Below, piece by piece: positions 17,384 through 25,306 of a stretch of 64,000 nucleotides of DNA (within the stretch, counting starts at the first letter, position 1; each line of letters begins with the position of its first letter). Position numbers and translations under genes: made by a program. Source of the DNA: Halogranum amylolyticum (lineage in GTDB: Archaea > Halobacteriota > Halobacteria > Halobacteriales > Haloferacaceae); the NCBI RefSeq assembly GCF_900110465.1, contig NZ_FODV01000005.1, forward strand, positions 328,063-392,062, read 5' to 3'. Under the pieces are notes generated by a model. That model was not told where the DNA came from, did no database searches, and saw nothing but the letters and a program-made list of their open reading frames with translations.

Positions 17384-17833
17384 ATGAGCCACGAGTCGCG
17401 ACAGCTTCGACAGTACGTTGGAATCGGTGCAGGCGTCGCAGGACTGCTCCTCGCCGCCGTTGTCGGTGTGAGCCAGTATCCGAGTCTCGACGCCGTCTCG
17501 ACGGTGTATCTCAACGTCGGTATCCTCAGCAGTGGCGTCACGTTCGTCAGCGCCTGTTTTCTCTCCTACGAGGCCGCCCGTCGGCTGTTGGGACGACTGC
17601 TCGGCGTCGCGGTCGTCGGCGCGGGCGTCGTGCTCGCGAGTTACGGACTACCGGTCGTCGAGGGACTCACCCTCGTCTCGGGTGCGACGCTCGCCGTCGG
17701 CGCGGCGGCGCTCAGCGTCGCCGTCGCGACCGGACTCTCCCGACTCGATCGCGAACTCGGGTTGGAGACGACGCCGGAAGAACGCATCCTGACCGCAGAA
17801 GAGTATCTCGCCGCCGGGTTCGACGACGACTGA
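17384..17833 (+). CDS. Small multi-pass membrane protein, 149 aa
   Basis: Begins MSHESRQLRQYVGIGAGVAG. Four hydrophobic spans follow: YVGIGAGVAGLLLAAVVGV, a second ending ACFLSY, LLGVAVVGAGVVLASYGL, and LVSGATLAVGAAALSVAV. The C-terminal tail is acidic (TTPEERILTAEEYLAAGFDDD). The start was taken at the ATG at 17384 because the upstream part of the frame overlaps the thioesterase gene. Function unknown. Confidence 0.7.
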   Translation: MSHESRQLRQYVGIGAGVAGLLLAAVVGVSQYPSLDAVSTVYLNVGILSSGVTFVSACFLSYEAARRLLGRLLGVAVVGAGVVLASYGLPVVEGLTLVSGATLAVGAAALSVAVATGLSRLDRELGLETTPEERILTAEEYLAAGFDDD

Positions 17834-17837
17834 ACCG

Positions 17838-18314
17838 TCAGACGTCCCACTCGTCCGGCTCTTCGTCCGCTCTCCCGCCACCGCCGAGGTCGACCGCCGA
17901 CGGCGGGCGGCCCGCGCTGTCGAGGATCTCGTCGGAGACCTCGATCGGACAGTCGACGCGGACGGCGAGCGCGACGGCGTCGCTCGGGCGGGCGTCGAAG
18001 ACGAATTGTCGTGCCTGGCCGCTCTCGTACCGCTCGGCGTCGATCTTCGCGTAGAACGTGTTGTCCGCGAGGTCGTCGATTCTGACGCCGTCGATCGCGC
18101 CGCCGAACTCGGTCACCATCTCGACGAGGAGGTCGTGCGTGAGGGGTCGCTCGAACGGCTCGCCGGAGAGGCCGAGTTGGATCGCCTGTGCCTGGTCGCC
18201 GGTGACAAAGATGGGGAGGTACTCGCCGCGTGCCGACAGCACCACCGCCGGAACGTTCGCCCCGTCCGGACCGATTCCGACGGCGATGCCCTCCACTTCG
18301 GCAGTGTGGTCCAT
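17838..18314 (-). CDS. BFN/DUF151 domain protein
   Basis: 158-aa protein of the 'bifunctional nuclease' domain family (DUF151). Characteristic parts: VPAVVLSARGEYLPIFVTGDQAQAI, ERPLTHDLLVEMVTEFGG, and the conserved core FDARPSDAVALAVRVDCPI. Family members form small alpha/beta dimers; nuclease activity has been claimed only for some plant and bacterial homologues, so none is assumed here. The ATG at 18314 (MDHTAEVEGIAVG) was chosen over one 72 nt upstream. It is convergent with the membrane protein gene, with 4 nt between the stops. Confidence 0.85.
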   Translation of the reverse strand: MDHTAEVEGIAVGIGPDGANVPAVVLSARGEYLPIFVTGDQAQAIQLGLSGEPFERPLTHDLLVEMVTEFGGAIDGVRIDDLADNTFYAKIDAERYESGQARQFVFDARPSDAVALAVRVDCPIEVSDEILDSAGRPPSAVDLGGGGRADEEPDEWDV

Positions 18315-18457
18315 GCTACCGTGTTCGTTTCGCGGGTATGAATAGCTAGCCCCGACGACCGCCACGACCTCGATCGAAGCGATCACGGGAGTCGACGCGC
18401 GTCGAACCCCGACGGATCACTGGCGGATCATTCATACGGTCGAGGCATCGTCCCACC

Positions 18458-19081
18458 TCACCGGCGGACGTACCAGACGGCGAACGCCAGGCAGAGCACC
18501 AGCGCCCCGCCGAGGAAGAAGACCACTCCCGGCGGGAGCGTGGTCGCCGCCGACGTCGTCGCAGCGGTGTCAGCGGCCACCTGGACGCTCTCCGTGGTCG
18601 CCGCGTCGCCGCTGCCGGTCGACGCCAGTCCGAACCACGGACCGTCGGTGAGCAGGTACTGGGCGATCAGACTGCCGAATCCGAGAATACCGAGTCCGCC
18701 GAGCAGGCGTTTCAGCGCCGCCTTGAGACCGGTCGAGTCCTCCTCGCGCCCCGCGAAGACGACGAGCGGGCGATTCGAGGGGGCGTACACCTTCATCTCG
18801 CGTCCCTTCTCGGAGTAGACGGTGTCGGCGACGGTGACGAGGTCCGCGGCTTCGAGCTTGCCGAGGTGGTACTGGACGTTCTGCAGCGAGGTGTCGAGTC
18901 GATCGGCGAGCGAGGACGGCGAGTCGGGGTCCTCGTGGAGCGCCGAGAGGAGCTTTCGCGCCGTCGACGAGGAGAGCGCCGACAGCATCTCGTCGGCGTC
19001 CTCGCTGTCGACGCCGATCACCCGCGGTTCGGACGCTTCGACCGCCGAAGTGTCGGGACTGGAGGGCAACAGCTTCGCCAT
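18458..19081 (-). CDS. ArsR-like winged-helix regulator with membrane-anchored C-terminus
   Basis: About 207 aa. Residues 30-100 form a winged helix: ALSSSTARKLLSALHEDPDSP, then the recognition region SLQNVQYHLGKLEAADLV and a KGREMKVYAPS wing. Two hydrophobic spans follow, LLGGLGILGFGSLIAQYLL and PPGVVFFLGGALVLCLAFAVW, separated by a Thr/Ala-rich extracytoplasmic linker. The protein therefore resembles other haloarchaeal HTH proteins tethered to the membrane, perhaps sensing an envelope or surface signal. ATG at 19081 preferred; a GTG two codons upstream is possible. Target genes unknown. Confidence 0.82.
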   Translation of the reverse strand: MAKLLPSSPDTSAVEASEPRVIGVDSEDADEMLSALSSSTARKLLSALHEDPDSPSSLADRLDTSLQNVQYHLGKLEAADLVTVADTVYSEKGREMKVYAPSNRPLVVFAGREEDSTGLKAALKRLLGGLGILGFGSLIAQYLLTDGPWFGLASTGSGDAATTESVQVAADTAATTSAATTLPPGVVFFLGGALVLCLAFAVWYVRR

Positions 19082-19207
19082 ACGCACCCATACAGCGCAG
19101 GGGGAGACAAACCTGTTGCTCGACGTGACTTCCGGTCGACATATCTACGCCCCCGCCGAGGCGTCCGAGTTCGAGAGGTTTTTCACCGACAGGTCGGTGA
19201 TACGCCC

Positions 19208-19438
19208 GTGTTCGACGAACTCGGACGCGGCGAACTGCTCGTCGCCGCGACCTACGCCTGCTCGGGACTGCTCGTCGCGCTCAGTGCGGTCAGGGACCCT
19301 GCCGTCCCCCTCGGCGGCGGACTGCTCGCGTCGGTCGCGCTCGTCTCGATCCCGCCGGTCGTCCTCCGAGAGATCGTGGCGACGAAGCGACTCGCGAACC
19401 CCCGCTTCGGCGACGACGTCACACTCGCGGACGACTAG
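19208..19438 (+). CDS. Small membrane protein, 76 aa (GTG start)
   Basis: MFDELGRGELLVAATYACSG leads into two hydrophobic helices (LLVAATYACSGLLVALSAV and GGLLASVALVSIPPVVL) and an acidic tail. The GTG at 19208 is the first reasonable start after the divergent regulator gene. Its TAG stop overlaps the glycerate kinase stop region by four bases in convergent orientation. Divergent from the membrane-anchored HTH gene, so it may be that regulator's partner. Function unknown. Confidence 0.5.
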   Translation: MFDELGRGELLVAATYACSGLLVALSAVRDPAVPLGGGLLASVALVSIPPVVLREIVATKRLANPRFGDDVTLADD

Positions 19439-20781
19439 CGCTCCGACCCCTCGTCGTCGACGACCAACACTCGCAGGTCGTTGACGTTCGTCCCCGTCGG
19501 CCCCGTCCGGACGACGGCGTCTCGCTCCTCGAGATACGGGAAGGCGTCGTTGTCGGCGAGCGCCTCGCGCGCCGCTTCGGGGTCCGAGACCGTCTCGCCG
19601 TCGACGAGCGCGCCGGCGACGTCGACGCCGCCGTCGCGGCCGTCGGTGTCGACCGCCCCGAGCACCGTCCGCGAACCGCCGAGTTCCAGCGCCGCCGCGA
19701 GCGCGAACTCCTGGTTCGGTCCGCCGCGACCGTCGCCGCGGACGGTGACGGTGGTTTCGCCACCGGCGAGCACGACGGCGGGCGTCGGGACGGGGTTGCC
19801 GGTCGTCACCGCCTCCTCACCGACGGCGACGTGGCTCTTGGCCGCCTCGCGGGCCTCGCCGCGAATCCGCGAGGAGAGGATGCAGGTCTCGTAGCCCCGC
19901 TCTCGTGCCACCGAGCGGGCCGCATCGAGCGCGGTGAACCCGTCGGCGAGCACGTGGTTCGTCACGCGCTCGAACACCGGGTCGTCGGCACGGGGCGTCT
20001 CCGCGACGTCGCCGGCGACGCCCGCTTCGAGTCGCTCGCGGACCGACTCGGGCGCGTCGATTCCGTACCTTTCGAGCACGGCCAGCGCCTCCGCGAACGT
20101 CGAGTCGTCGGGAGCGGTCGGACCGCTGGCGATGACGCCGAGGTCGTTGCCGACGACGTCGCTGAGCACGAGTCCGACCACCGTCGCCGGCGACGCCGCG
20201 CGGGCCAACTGGCCGCCCTTGACCGCCGAGAGATGTTTCCTGACGGCGTTGATCTCATCGATCTCTGCACCGGACTCCAGGAGGTCGGTCGTCGTCCGCT
20301 GGAGGTCGTCCAGCGAGATGCCCTCCGCGGGCGCGGCGAGCAACGCGCTCGCGCCGCCGGTGACGACGCCTAACACGAGCGTCCGCTCGTCGGCGTCGGT
20401 CAGAAGATCGAGGATGCGTCGCGCACCCTCGACGCCCGCCTCGTCCGGGACAGGGTGCGACCCGACGACGACGTCGACGTACTCCGTCTCCTCGGGGTCG
20501 CGCGTGACGACGACGCCGTCGGTGATTCGGTCGCCGAGCACCGCCTCGAGCGCCGTCGTGACGCCGCCGCCGGCCTTACCGCCGCCGACGACGAGGACGC
20601 GGTCATAGTCGGCGAGGTCGTACGTGGCGTCCTGAATCGTGAACGTGCCGCCGTCGAGCGAGACGGAGTCGTGGACGACCTGTTCGGGGTGGGCGGCGTC
20701 GACGCCCGCCTCGATGCAGGCGAGCGCGGTCTCGTGGGCCGACGTCTCGGCGAGCGCGTCGGCGTCCTCGATCTCGGTCAT
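19435..20781 (-). CDS. Glycerate 2-kinase, MOFRL/DUF4147 family
   Basis: 448-aa enzyme phosphorylating D-glycerate to 2-phosphoglycerate. The N-terminal domain contains VLVVGGGKAGGGVTTALEAVLG and VTRDPEETEYVDVVVGSHPVPDE. The nucleotide/substrate loop is VVTGGASALLAAP. The C-terminal MOFRL part has VLAGGETTVTVRGDGRGGPNQE and AVDTDGRDGGVDVAGALV. All are diagnostic of this kinase family. In haloarchaea it feeds glycerate into lower glycolysis. A link with serine metabolism upstream is possible, but no serine-glyoxylate genes are seen here. Confidence 0.92.
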   Translation of the reverse strand: MTEIEDADALAETSAHETALACIEAGVDAAHPEQVVHDSVSLDGGTFTIQDATYDLADYDRVLVVGGGKAGGGVTTALEAVLGDRITDGVVVTRDPEETEYVDVVVGSHPVPDEAGVEGARRILDLLTDADERTLVLGVVTGGASALLAAPAEGISLDDLQRTTTDLLESGAEIDEINAVRKHLSAVKGGQLARAASPATVVGLVLSDVVGNDLGVIASGPTAPDDSTFAEALAVLERYGIDAPESVRERLEAGVAGDVAETPRADDPVFERVTNHVLADGFTALDAARSVARERGYETCILSSRIRGEAREAAKSHVAVGEEAVTTGNPVPTPAVVLAGGETTVTVRGDGRGGPNQEFALAAALELGGSRTVLGAVDTDGRDGGVDVAGALVDGETVSDPEAAREALADNDAFPYLEERDAVVRTGPTGTNVNDLRVLVVDDEGSER

Positions 20782-20918
20782 ACCGGTGGGTCACGGTCGA
20801 CCGGGAAAAACGCACCCGCTGCGGAGGAGATTGCGACGGGACGTCGACAGCGTCGCATCCGATCGTCGGTTCGCCAGTCCGACAACGGTAAACCCCGGGG
20901 GAATGTAGCGACTCGTCA

Positions 20919-22580
20919 ATGAGTAACCGTGCGGAGTCTGCCCCCCAAGAGGGGAACGTGCGCGTGGTCGGGACGGCGCACGTCTCGGCGGACAGCGTCC
21001 GCGAGGTCGAAGAGACCATCGAGGCGGAGCGTCCCGACGTCGTCGCCGTCGAACTCGACGAGGGGCGATACCGCCAGTTGCAGGGCGAGACGCCCGACGA
21101 CCTCGACGCGGGCGATCTACTGCGAGGCAACACCGTCTTCCAGTTCATCGCTTACTGGATGCTCTCCTACGTGCAGGCGCGGATGGGCGAGAAGTTCGAC
21201 ATCCAACCCGGGGCCGACATGCTGGCCGCCGTCGAGACCGCCGAGGAGTACGGGCTCGACGTCGCGCTCGTCGACCGGGACATCCAGACGACCATCCAGC
21301 GTTTCTGGCGACGGATGGGGTTCGTCGAGAAGCTGCGGATGGTCGGCGGACTCGCCTTCGGCGTCACCGACAGCCGCGTCGTGGGGCTGATGTTCGGCCT
21401 GCTGGTCGGAATCGTCGTCGGCCCCGTCATCGGCCTGTTCGGCGGGGCGTTCGGCGTCACCGACGCGCTGCTCGCGCGGGTCGCCGGCGGGGTCGTCCTC
21501 GGCGCCGGTGTCGGTCTCGCGCTGAGTTTCGTCGGCGACCTGTTCCTCGACGGTGACGACAGCCTCCTGCTCGCCGTCGGCGGCGGCATCACCGTCGCGA
21601 TGGTGAGTGCGACGCTCGGCGTCGGCAGCGGTCTCGTCGGCGGGTTCGTGGCACAGGCGGTCGGCAGCATGGCGCTCGGCCTGTTCGTCGGCGCGCTGGT
21701 CGGCGTCGTCGCCGGGAGCGTCTTCGCCGTGACGGGGCTCGACGTCGAAGACGACTACGAGGAGCTCGACATGTCCGAACTGACCGATAAAGACGTCGTC
21801 ACCGTGATGATGGAGGAGTTCCGCGAGTTCAGCCCCGGTGGGGCCGAGGCGCTCATCGACGAGCGCGACGCCTACATCGCCCACCAGCTCGTCGCGCTGC
21901 GGTCGCAGGGTCGAAACGTCGTCGCCGTCGTCGGCGCGGGTCACCGCGAGGGGATCGAACGCTACCTCGCGAACCCCGAAACGCTCCCGCCGATGGAGTC
22001 GCTCGTCGGCGAGGCCGAGAGCAGCGGTGTCCCGTGGTTCAAACTGTTCGGGGCGGCCATGTCCGTCGGCTTCCTCGCCTTCTTCGTCCTCCTGGCGATG
22101 GCGGGGGTCCGAAACGAGTTCCTCCTGCGACTGTTCGCCGCCTGGTTCGTCGTCAACGGCGTCTTCGCGGCCGGCCTCGCCAAACTGGCCGGGGCGCGCT
22201 GGTCGTCGGCCGCCGTCGGCGGCGGCGTCGCCTGGATGACGTCGGTCAACCCCCTGCTCGCGCCGGGGTGGTTCACCGGCTACATGGAACTGCGACACAC
22301 GAACGTCAACGTCACCGACATCGCGACACTGAACGAACTGCTCGCCGACGAACAGCGACCCATCCGCGACATCGTCAGTGATATGTTCGACGTCCCGCTT
22401 TTCAAACTCATCATGGTCGTCGCGATGACCAACATCGGCAGTCTCGTCGCCAGCATCCTCTTTGCGACGTACATCCTGCCGCTGTTCGGAGCCGAACTCG
22501 GGGGTGTCGACGGGGTCACGCGCCTGATGGTCCAGGGTGCGACGCGGAGCTTCGACCTCATCGTGGGGGGGCTGACGTGA
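20919..22580 (+). CDS. TraB/PrgY-family membrane protein, putative Tiki-like metalloprotease
   Basis: 553 aa. The N-terminal TraB domain shows both Gx2H motifs of the TraB/Tiki superfamily: GTAH at 18-21 and GAGH at 339-342. It also has the conserved acidic VAVELDEGR. A glycine-rich membrane block of several helices (about 145-270) is inserted between them, and more helices form the C-terminal third. Enterococcal TraB/PrgY proteins reduce peptide-pheromone activity, and animal Tiki proteins are metalloproteases. No archaeal substrate is known to me. The stop codon overlaps the next gene's GTG (GTGA), implying translational coupling with the site-2 protease. Confidence 0.85.
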   Translation: MSNRAESAPQEGNVRVVGTAHVSADSVREVEETIEAERPDVVAVELDEGRYRQLQGETPDDLDAGDLLRGNTVFQFIAYWMLSYVQARMGEKFDIQPGADMLAAVETAEEYGLDVALVDRDIQTTIQRFWRRMGFVEKLRMVGGLAFGVTDSRVVGLMFGLLVGIVVGPVIGLFGGAFGVTDALLARVAGGVVLGAGVGLALSFVGDLFLDGDDSLLLAVGGGITVAMVSATLGVGSGLVGGFVAQAVGSMALGLFVGALVGVVAGSVFAVTGLDVEDDYEELDMSELTDKDVVTVMMEEFREFSPGGAEALIDERDAYIAHQLVALRSQGRNVVAVVGAGHREGIERYLANPETLPPMESLVGEAESSGVPWFKLFGAAMSVGFLAFFVLLAMAGVRNEFLLRLFAAWFVVNGVFAAGLAKLAGARWSSAAVGGGVAWMTSVNPLLAPGWFTGYMELRHTNVNVTDIATLNELLADEQRPIRDIVSDMFDVPLFKLIMVVAMTNIGSLVASILFATYILPLFGAELGGVDGVTRLMVQGATRSFDLIVGGLT

Positions 22581-23194
22581 ACCTGAGTTTCAGCGCCCGC
22601 GAGATGGGCGACCTCGTCGTCGCGTGGCTGGCGCTGGGTCTCGCCTTCGCCATCTTCTTCGAACGCGGCGCGACGGGCTTTCTCCAGTCGGGTGTCGTCT
22701 ACCCCCTCGTCGTCAGTCTCCTGACTGCTGGCGTCGGCTTCCTCCTGCACGAACTGGCCCACAAGGTGGTCGCGGTCCGCTTCGACCAGGTCGCGGAGTT
22801 CCGCGCGGACTACAGCATGCTGTTCGTCGCCGTCATGAGCGCCGTCGTCGGCTTCCTGTTCGCCGCCCCCGGTGCGGTCCACCACCGCGGTTACCTGACC
22901 GAGCGGGAACACGGTCTCATCGCCTTCGCCGGCCCGGTGATGAACCTCCTGTTGGCGGGCGTCTCCGTCCCGCTGCTCGTGTTCGGTGTCTCGGCCGGTT
23001 CCGACCTGATCACCGAGATCGGCGCGAAGGGGCTCGCCATCAACCTCTTCTTGGCCGCGTTCAACCTCATCCCGTTCGGCGGCCTCGACGGGAAGACGGT
23101 CGTCGGCTGGAGCAAGGTGGTGTGGTTCGTGAGCTTCGTCGTCAGCGCGGCGCTCGCGTTCTTCGTCGTCTTCGTGCGACAGATCGGGTTCTGA
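22577..23194 (+). CDS. Site-2-protease-type M50 metalloprotease
   Basis: 205-aa intramembrane zinc protease. The zinc motif HELAH is at residues 58-62 within GVGFLLHELAHKVVAV. The third-ligand region is FNLIPFGGLDGKTVVGW (the NPxxxLDG-type motif). About six hydrophobic spans are visible. It begins at a GTG that shares three bases with the upstream TraB gene's stop, so both are made together. M50 enzymes cleave membrane-bound anti-regulators or signal peptides. It lacks a PDZ or CBS domain, so it is a minimal catalytic core. Confidence 0.88.
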   Translation: MNLSFSAREMGDLVVAWLALGLAFAIFFERGATGFLQSGVVYPLVVSLLTAGVGFLLHELAHKVVAVRFDQVAEFRADYSMLFVAVMSAVVGFLFAAPGAVHHRGYLTEREHGLIAFAGPVMNLLLAGVSVPLLVFGVSAGSDLITEIGAKGLAINLFLAAFNLIPFGGLDGKTVVGWSKVVWFVSFVVSAALAFFVVFVRQIGF

Positions 23195-23261
23195 CGCTCC
23201 TCGCTGCTGTTCTCTTCCGAAGAACTGTCGAGTGCTCGTCCGACGCCGAGAGCGACGGTCG

Positions 23262-23513
23262 CTATCTGTTCTCCGGCCGGCCGGAGACGACGCGGAGCCC
23301 ACCACAGATCTGCTCGACGGACGGGTCCGACGAGGGGCGCTCCGAGAGCGGGACGAGACTCAACAGCTCCTCGTCCTCCGTCTCTACCCACTCGACTCCG
23401 GACTCCGTGTCCCAGACACAGGGCGTCCACGCCCCCGACTCGAACCGCTCCCAGATGTCTACGTCGCCGTAGTAACGGCCGTCACTGCCTCGATAGATAT
23501 TCCCTTCTCCCAT
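23262..23513 (-). CDS. Small acidic hypothetical protein, 83 aa
   Basis: Begins MGEGNIYRGSDGRYYGDVDI and contains WERFESGAWTPCVWDTESG, suggesting a small beta-rich domain. The middle is highly acidic (EWVETEDEELL). A minus-strand TATA-like CTTATTC near 23540-23546 lies about 30 nt before the ATG, consistent with a real leaderless gene. Family not recognised. Convergent with the M50 protease gene. Confidence 0.55.
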   Translation of the reverse strand: MGEGNIYRGSDGRYYGDVDIWERFESGAWTPCVWDTESGVEWVETEDEELLSLVPLSERPSSDPSVEQICGGLRVVSGRPENR

Positions 23514-23920
23514 GAGAGACTACAACGGTTCTCCATCCGAATAAGAGTTGTCACTATAACAGAATATTACAGAGATTGAATTGTCGATACAAATGGATAG
23601 TTCTCTTCGAACATGTCTACGGGCATGTCGGCCGGCCTCCACTCCGCCGCGACGCGCGGAGTGGAGGCCGTTCGACGTCCTCTCGAACGCGAACTCGGGG
23701 GAGGCGTTTCGAGCAGGCCCGTCCCCGAGTGTGGCATCCCGGCAGTCGCCCGCATCCAATGCAGGCAACTAGAGTACCATAGATTACTATATCAATGTTG
23801 TTGTGAAAATCCGAGTGAACCAGAGTAGTGCGATGAAGGGCCGCCTCGTTGCTTCGTCCGGAACTGCGTCCGAGAACGGCGAGTACGCCTTTGTGCGATG
23901 GGCGCGACAACGGTACCGAG
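23514..23920. other. Gene-poor, locally AT-rich intergenic stretch (407 nt)
   Basis: The first 110 nt and a patch around 23775-23810 are clearly AT-richer than the surroundings (for example TATAACAGAATATTACAG). Between them is a GC-rich block with a 14-bp hairpin. The short ORFs in all frames are antisense or low-complexity and none is convincing. Promoters for the flanking genes account for both edges. The change in composition suggests a remnant of inserted DNA or a non-coding RNA locus; neither can be confirmed by eye. Confidence 0.5.
23634..23669. repeat. Perfect 14-bp stem-loop
   Basis: GGCCTCCACTCCGC (23634-23647) and GCGGAGTGGAGGCC (23656-23669) pair perfectly around an 8-nt loop. No T-tract follows on either strand, so a simple terminator is unlikely. 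It could be part of a structured RNA, an IS end, or a regulatory cruciform. Confidence 0.6.
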
Positions 23921-25306
23921 ATGGAGTCCATCAATCCGGCGACCGGCGAGCGGATCGACTCGTACGAGGAGCACACCGAGAGCGAGATCGACGACGCGCT
24001 CGACCACGCCACCGAGACGTTCGCGGAGTGGCGCGAGACCTCCTTCGCACACCGGCGGACGCTGATGGAGAACGCCGCCGACGTGCTTCGCGAGAACGAA
24101 GAGCAGTACGCCTCCCTGATGACCGAGGAGATGGGCAAACCGATCGAGCAGGCCCGTTCGGAGATCGAGAAGTGTGCGTGGGTCTGCGAGTACTACGCCG
24201 AGACGGCCGAGGAGCACCTCCAGGACGAGGTCCTCGGCGCGGAGTCCGACGCCCACGCGTTCGTGAGCTACGAGCCACTGGGGCCGGTGCTGGCGGTAAT
24301 GCCGTGGAACTTCCCCTTCTGGCAGGTGTTCCGCTTCGCCGCACCCAACCTCTGTGCCGGCAACGTCGGCCTGCTCAAACACGCCTCGAACGTGCCGGGC
24401 TGTGCGAAGGCGATCGAAGAGGTGTTCCGCGAGGCCGGGTTCCCGGAGGGGGCGTTCACGTCGCTTCTGGCCGACTCCGACGAGATGAACGACGTCATCG
24501 ACGACGAACGCGTGAAGGCCGTGACGCTCACCGGCAGCGAACCCGCGGGGCGTGCCGTCGCGGAGCGCGCCGGCGGGAACCTGAAGAAGACCGTCCTCGA
24601 ACTCGGCGGTAGCGACCCGTTCGTCGTCCTCGACGACGCGCATCTGGAGGAGACCGTCGAGAAGGCCGCACAGGGACGACTCCAGAACTCCGGACAGTCC
24701 TGTATCGCCGCCAAGCGGTTCATCGTTCACACGGACGTCTACGACGAGTTCGTCGAGCGGTTCGTCGAGGAGATGGAGTCGTGGACCGTCGGCGACCCCG
24801 GCGACGAGGAGACGGAGGTCGGCCCACAGGCCCGCGAGGACCTGCTTGAGGAGCTCCACGAACAGGTACAGGACACTGTCGACGCCGGGGCGGACTGTCG
24901 ACTCGGCGGTGAACCGCTGGACCGCGAGGGGGCGTTCTACCCGCCGACCGTCCTCGTCGACGTCCCCGAAGACTCCCCGGCAGCGACCGAGGAGACGTTC
25001 GGTCCGGCGGCGGCCGTCTTCGAGGTCGACGACGAGGAGGAGGCGCTGCGACTCGCCAACGACAGCTCCTTCGGCCTCGGCGCGAGCGTCTGGACGGGCG
25101 ACCTCGAACGCGGCGAGCGGTTCGCCCGCGGGTTCGAGGCGGGCTGTTGTTTCGTCAACGAGGTCGTCAAGTCCGACCCGCGCGTGCCGTTCGGCGGCGT
25201 CAAGAACTCCGGCTACGGACGCGAGCTGGCAGCAGAGGGGATCCGCGAGTTCGTCAACCGGAAGACCGTCTGGGTCCAACACGGCCTGAGCGGTGAGGTC
25301 GAATGA
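23921..25306 (+). CDS. Aldehyde dehydrogenase, succinate-semialdehyde dehydrogenase type
   Basis: 461-aa NAD(P)-dependent aldehyde dehydrogenase. Catalytic Glu227 is in TVLELGGSDPF and catalytic Cys261 in NSGQSCIAAKRF. The cofactor-binding VMPWNFPFWQVFRFAAP and the loop LTGSEPAGRA are clear. The combination GQSCIAAKRF with MPWNFPFWQVFRF is typical of the GabD1-like SSADH subgroup. It would oxidise succinate semialdehyde to succinate. The ATG at 23921 gives the normal N-terminus MESINPATGER. Its stop codon overlaps the ATG of the TPP enzyme (ATGA), so the two are translationally coupled. This pairing suggests that the aldehyde comes from decarboxylation of a 2-oxoacid. Confidence 0.88.
   Translation: MESINPATGERIDSYEEHTESEIDDALDHATETFAEWRETSFAHRRTLMENAADVLRENEEQYASLMTEEMGKPIEQARSEIEKCAWVCEYYAETAEEHLQDEVLGAESDAHAFVSYEPLGPVLAVMPWNFPFWQVFRFAAPNLCAGNVGLLKHASNVPGCAKAIEEVFREAGFPEGAFTSLLADSDEMNDVIDDERVKAVTLTGSEPAGRAVAERAGGNLKKTVLELGGSDPFVVLDDAHLEETVEKAAQGRLQNSGQSCIAAKRFIVHTDVYDEFVERFVEEMESWTVGDPGDEETEVGPQAREDLLEELHEQVQDTVDAGADCRLGGEPLDREGAFYPPTVLVDVPEDSPAATEETFGPAAAVFEVDDEEEALRLANDSSFGLGASVWTGDLERGERFARGFEAGCCFVNEVVKSDPRVPFGGVKNSGYGRELAAEGIREFVNRKTVWVQHGLSGEVE

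Noticed and set aside
19435..20781. Glycerate 2-kinase as evidence for a serine-cycle methylotrophy system with SHMT
   Set aside because: Serine-glyoxylate aminotransferase, hydroxypyruvate reductase and malyl-CoA lyase are all missing from the window; glycerate kinase is widespread in haloarchaea.
23613..23828. Short ORFs across the hairpin region before the aldehyde dehydrogenase
   Set aside because: They cross the hairpin in several frames with no initiation signal, motif or consistent codon bias.
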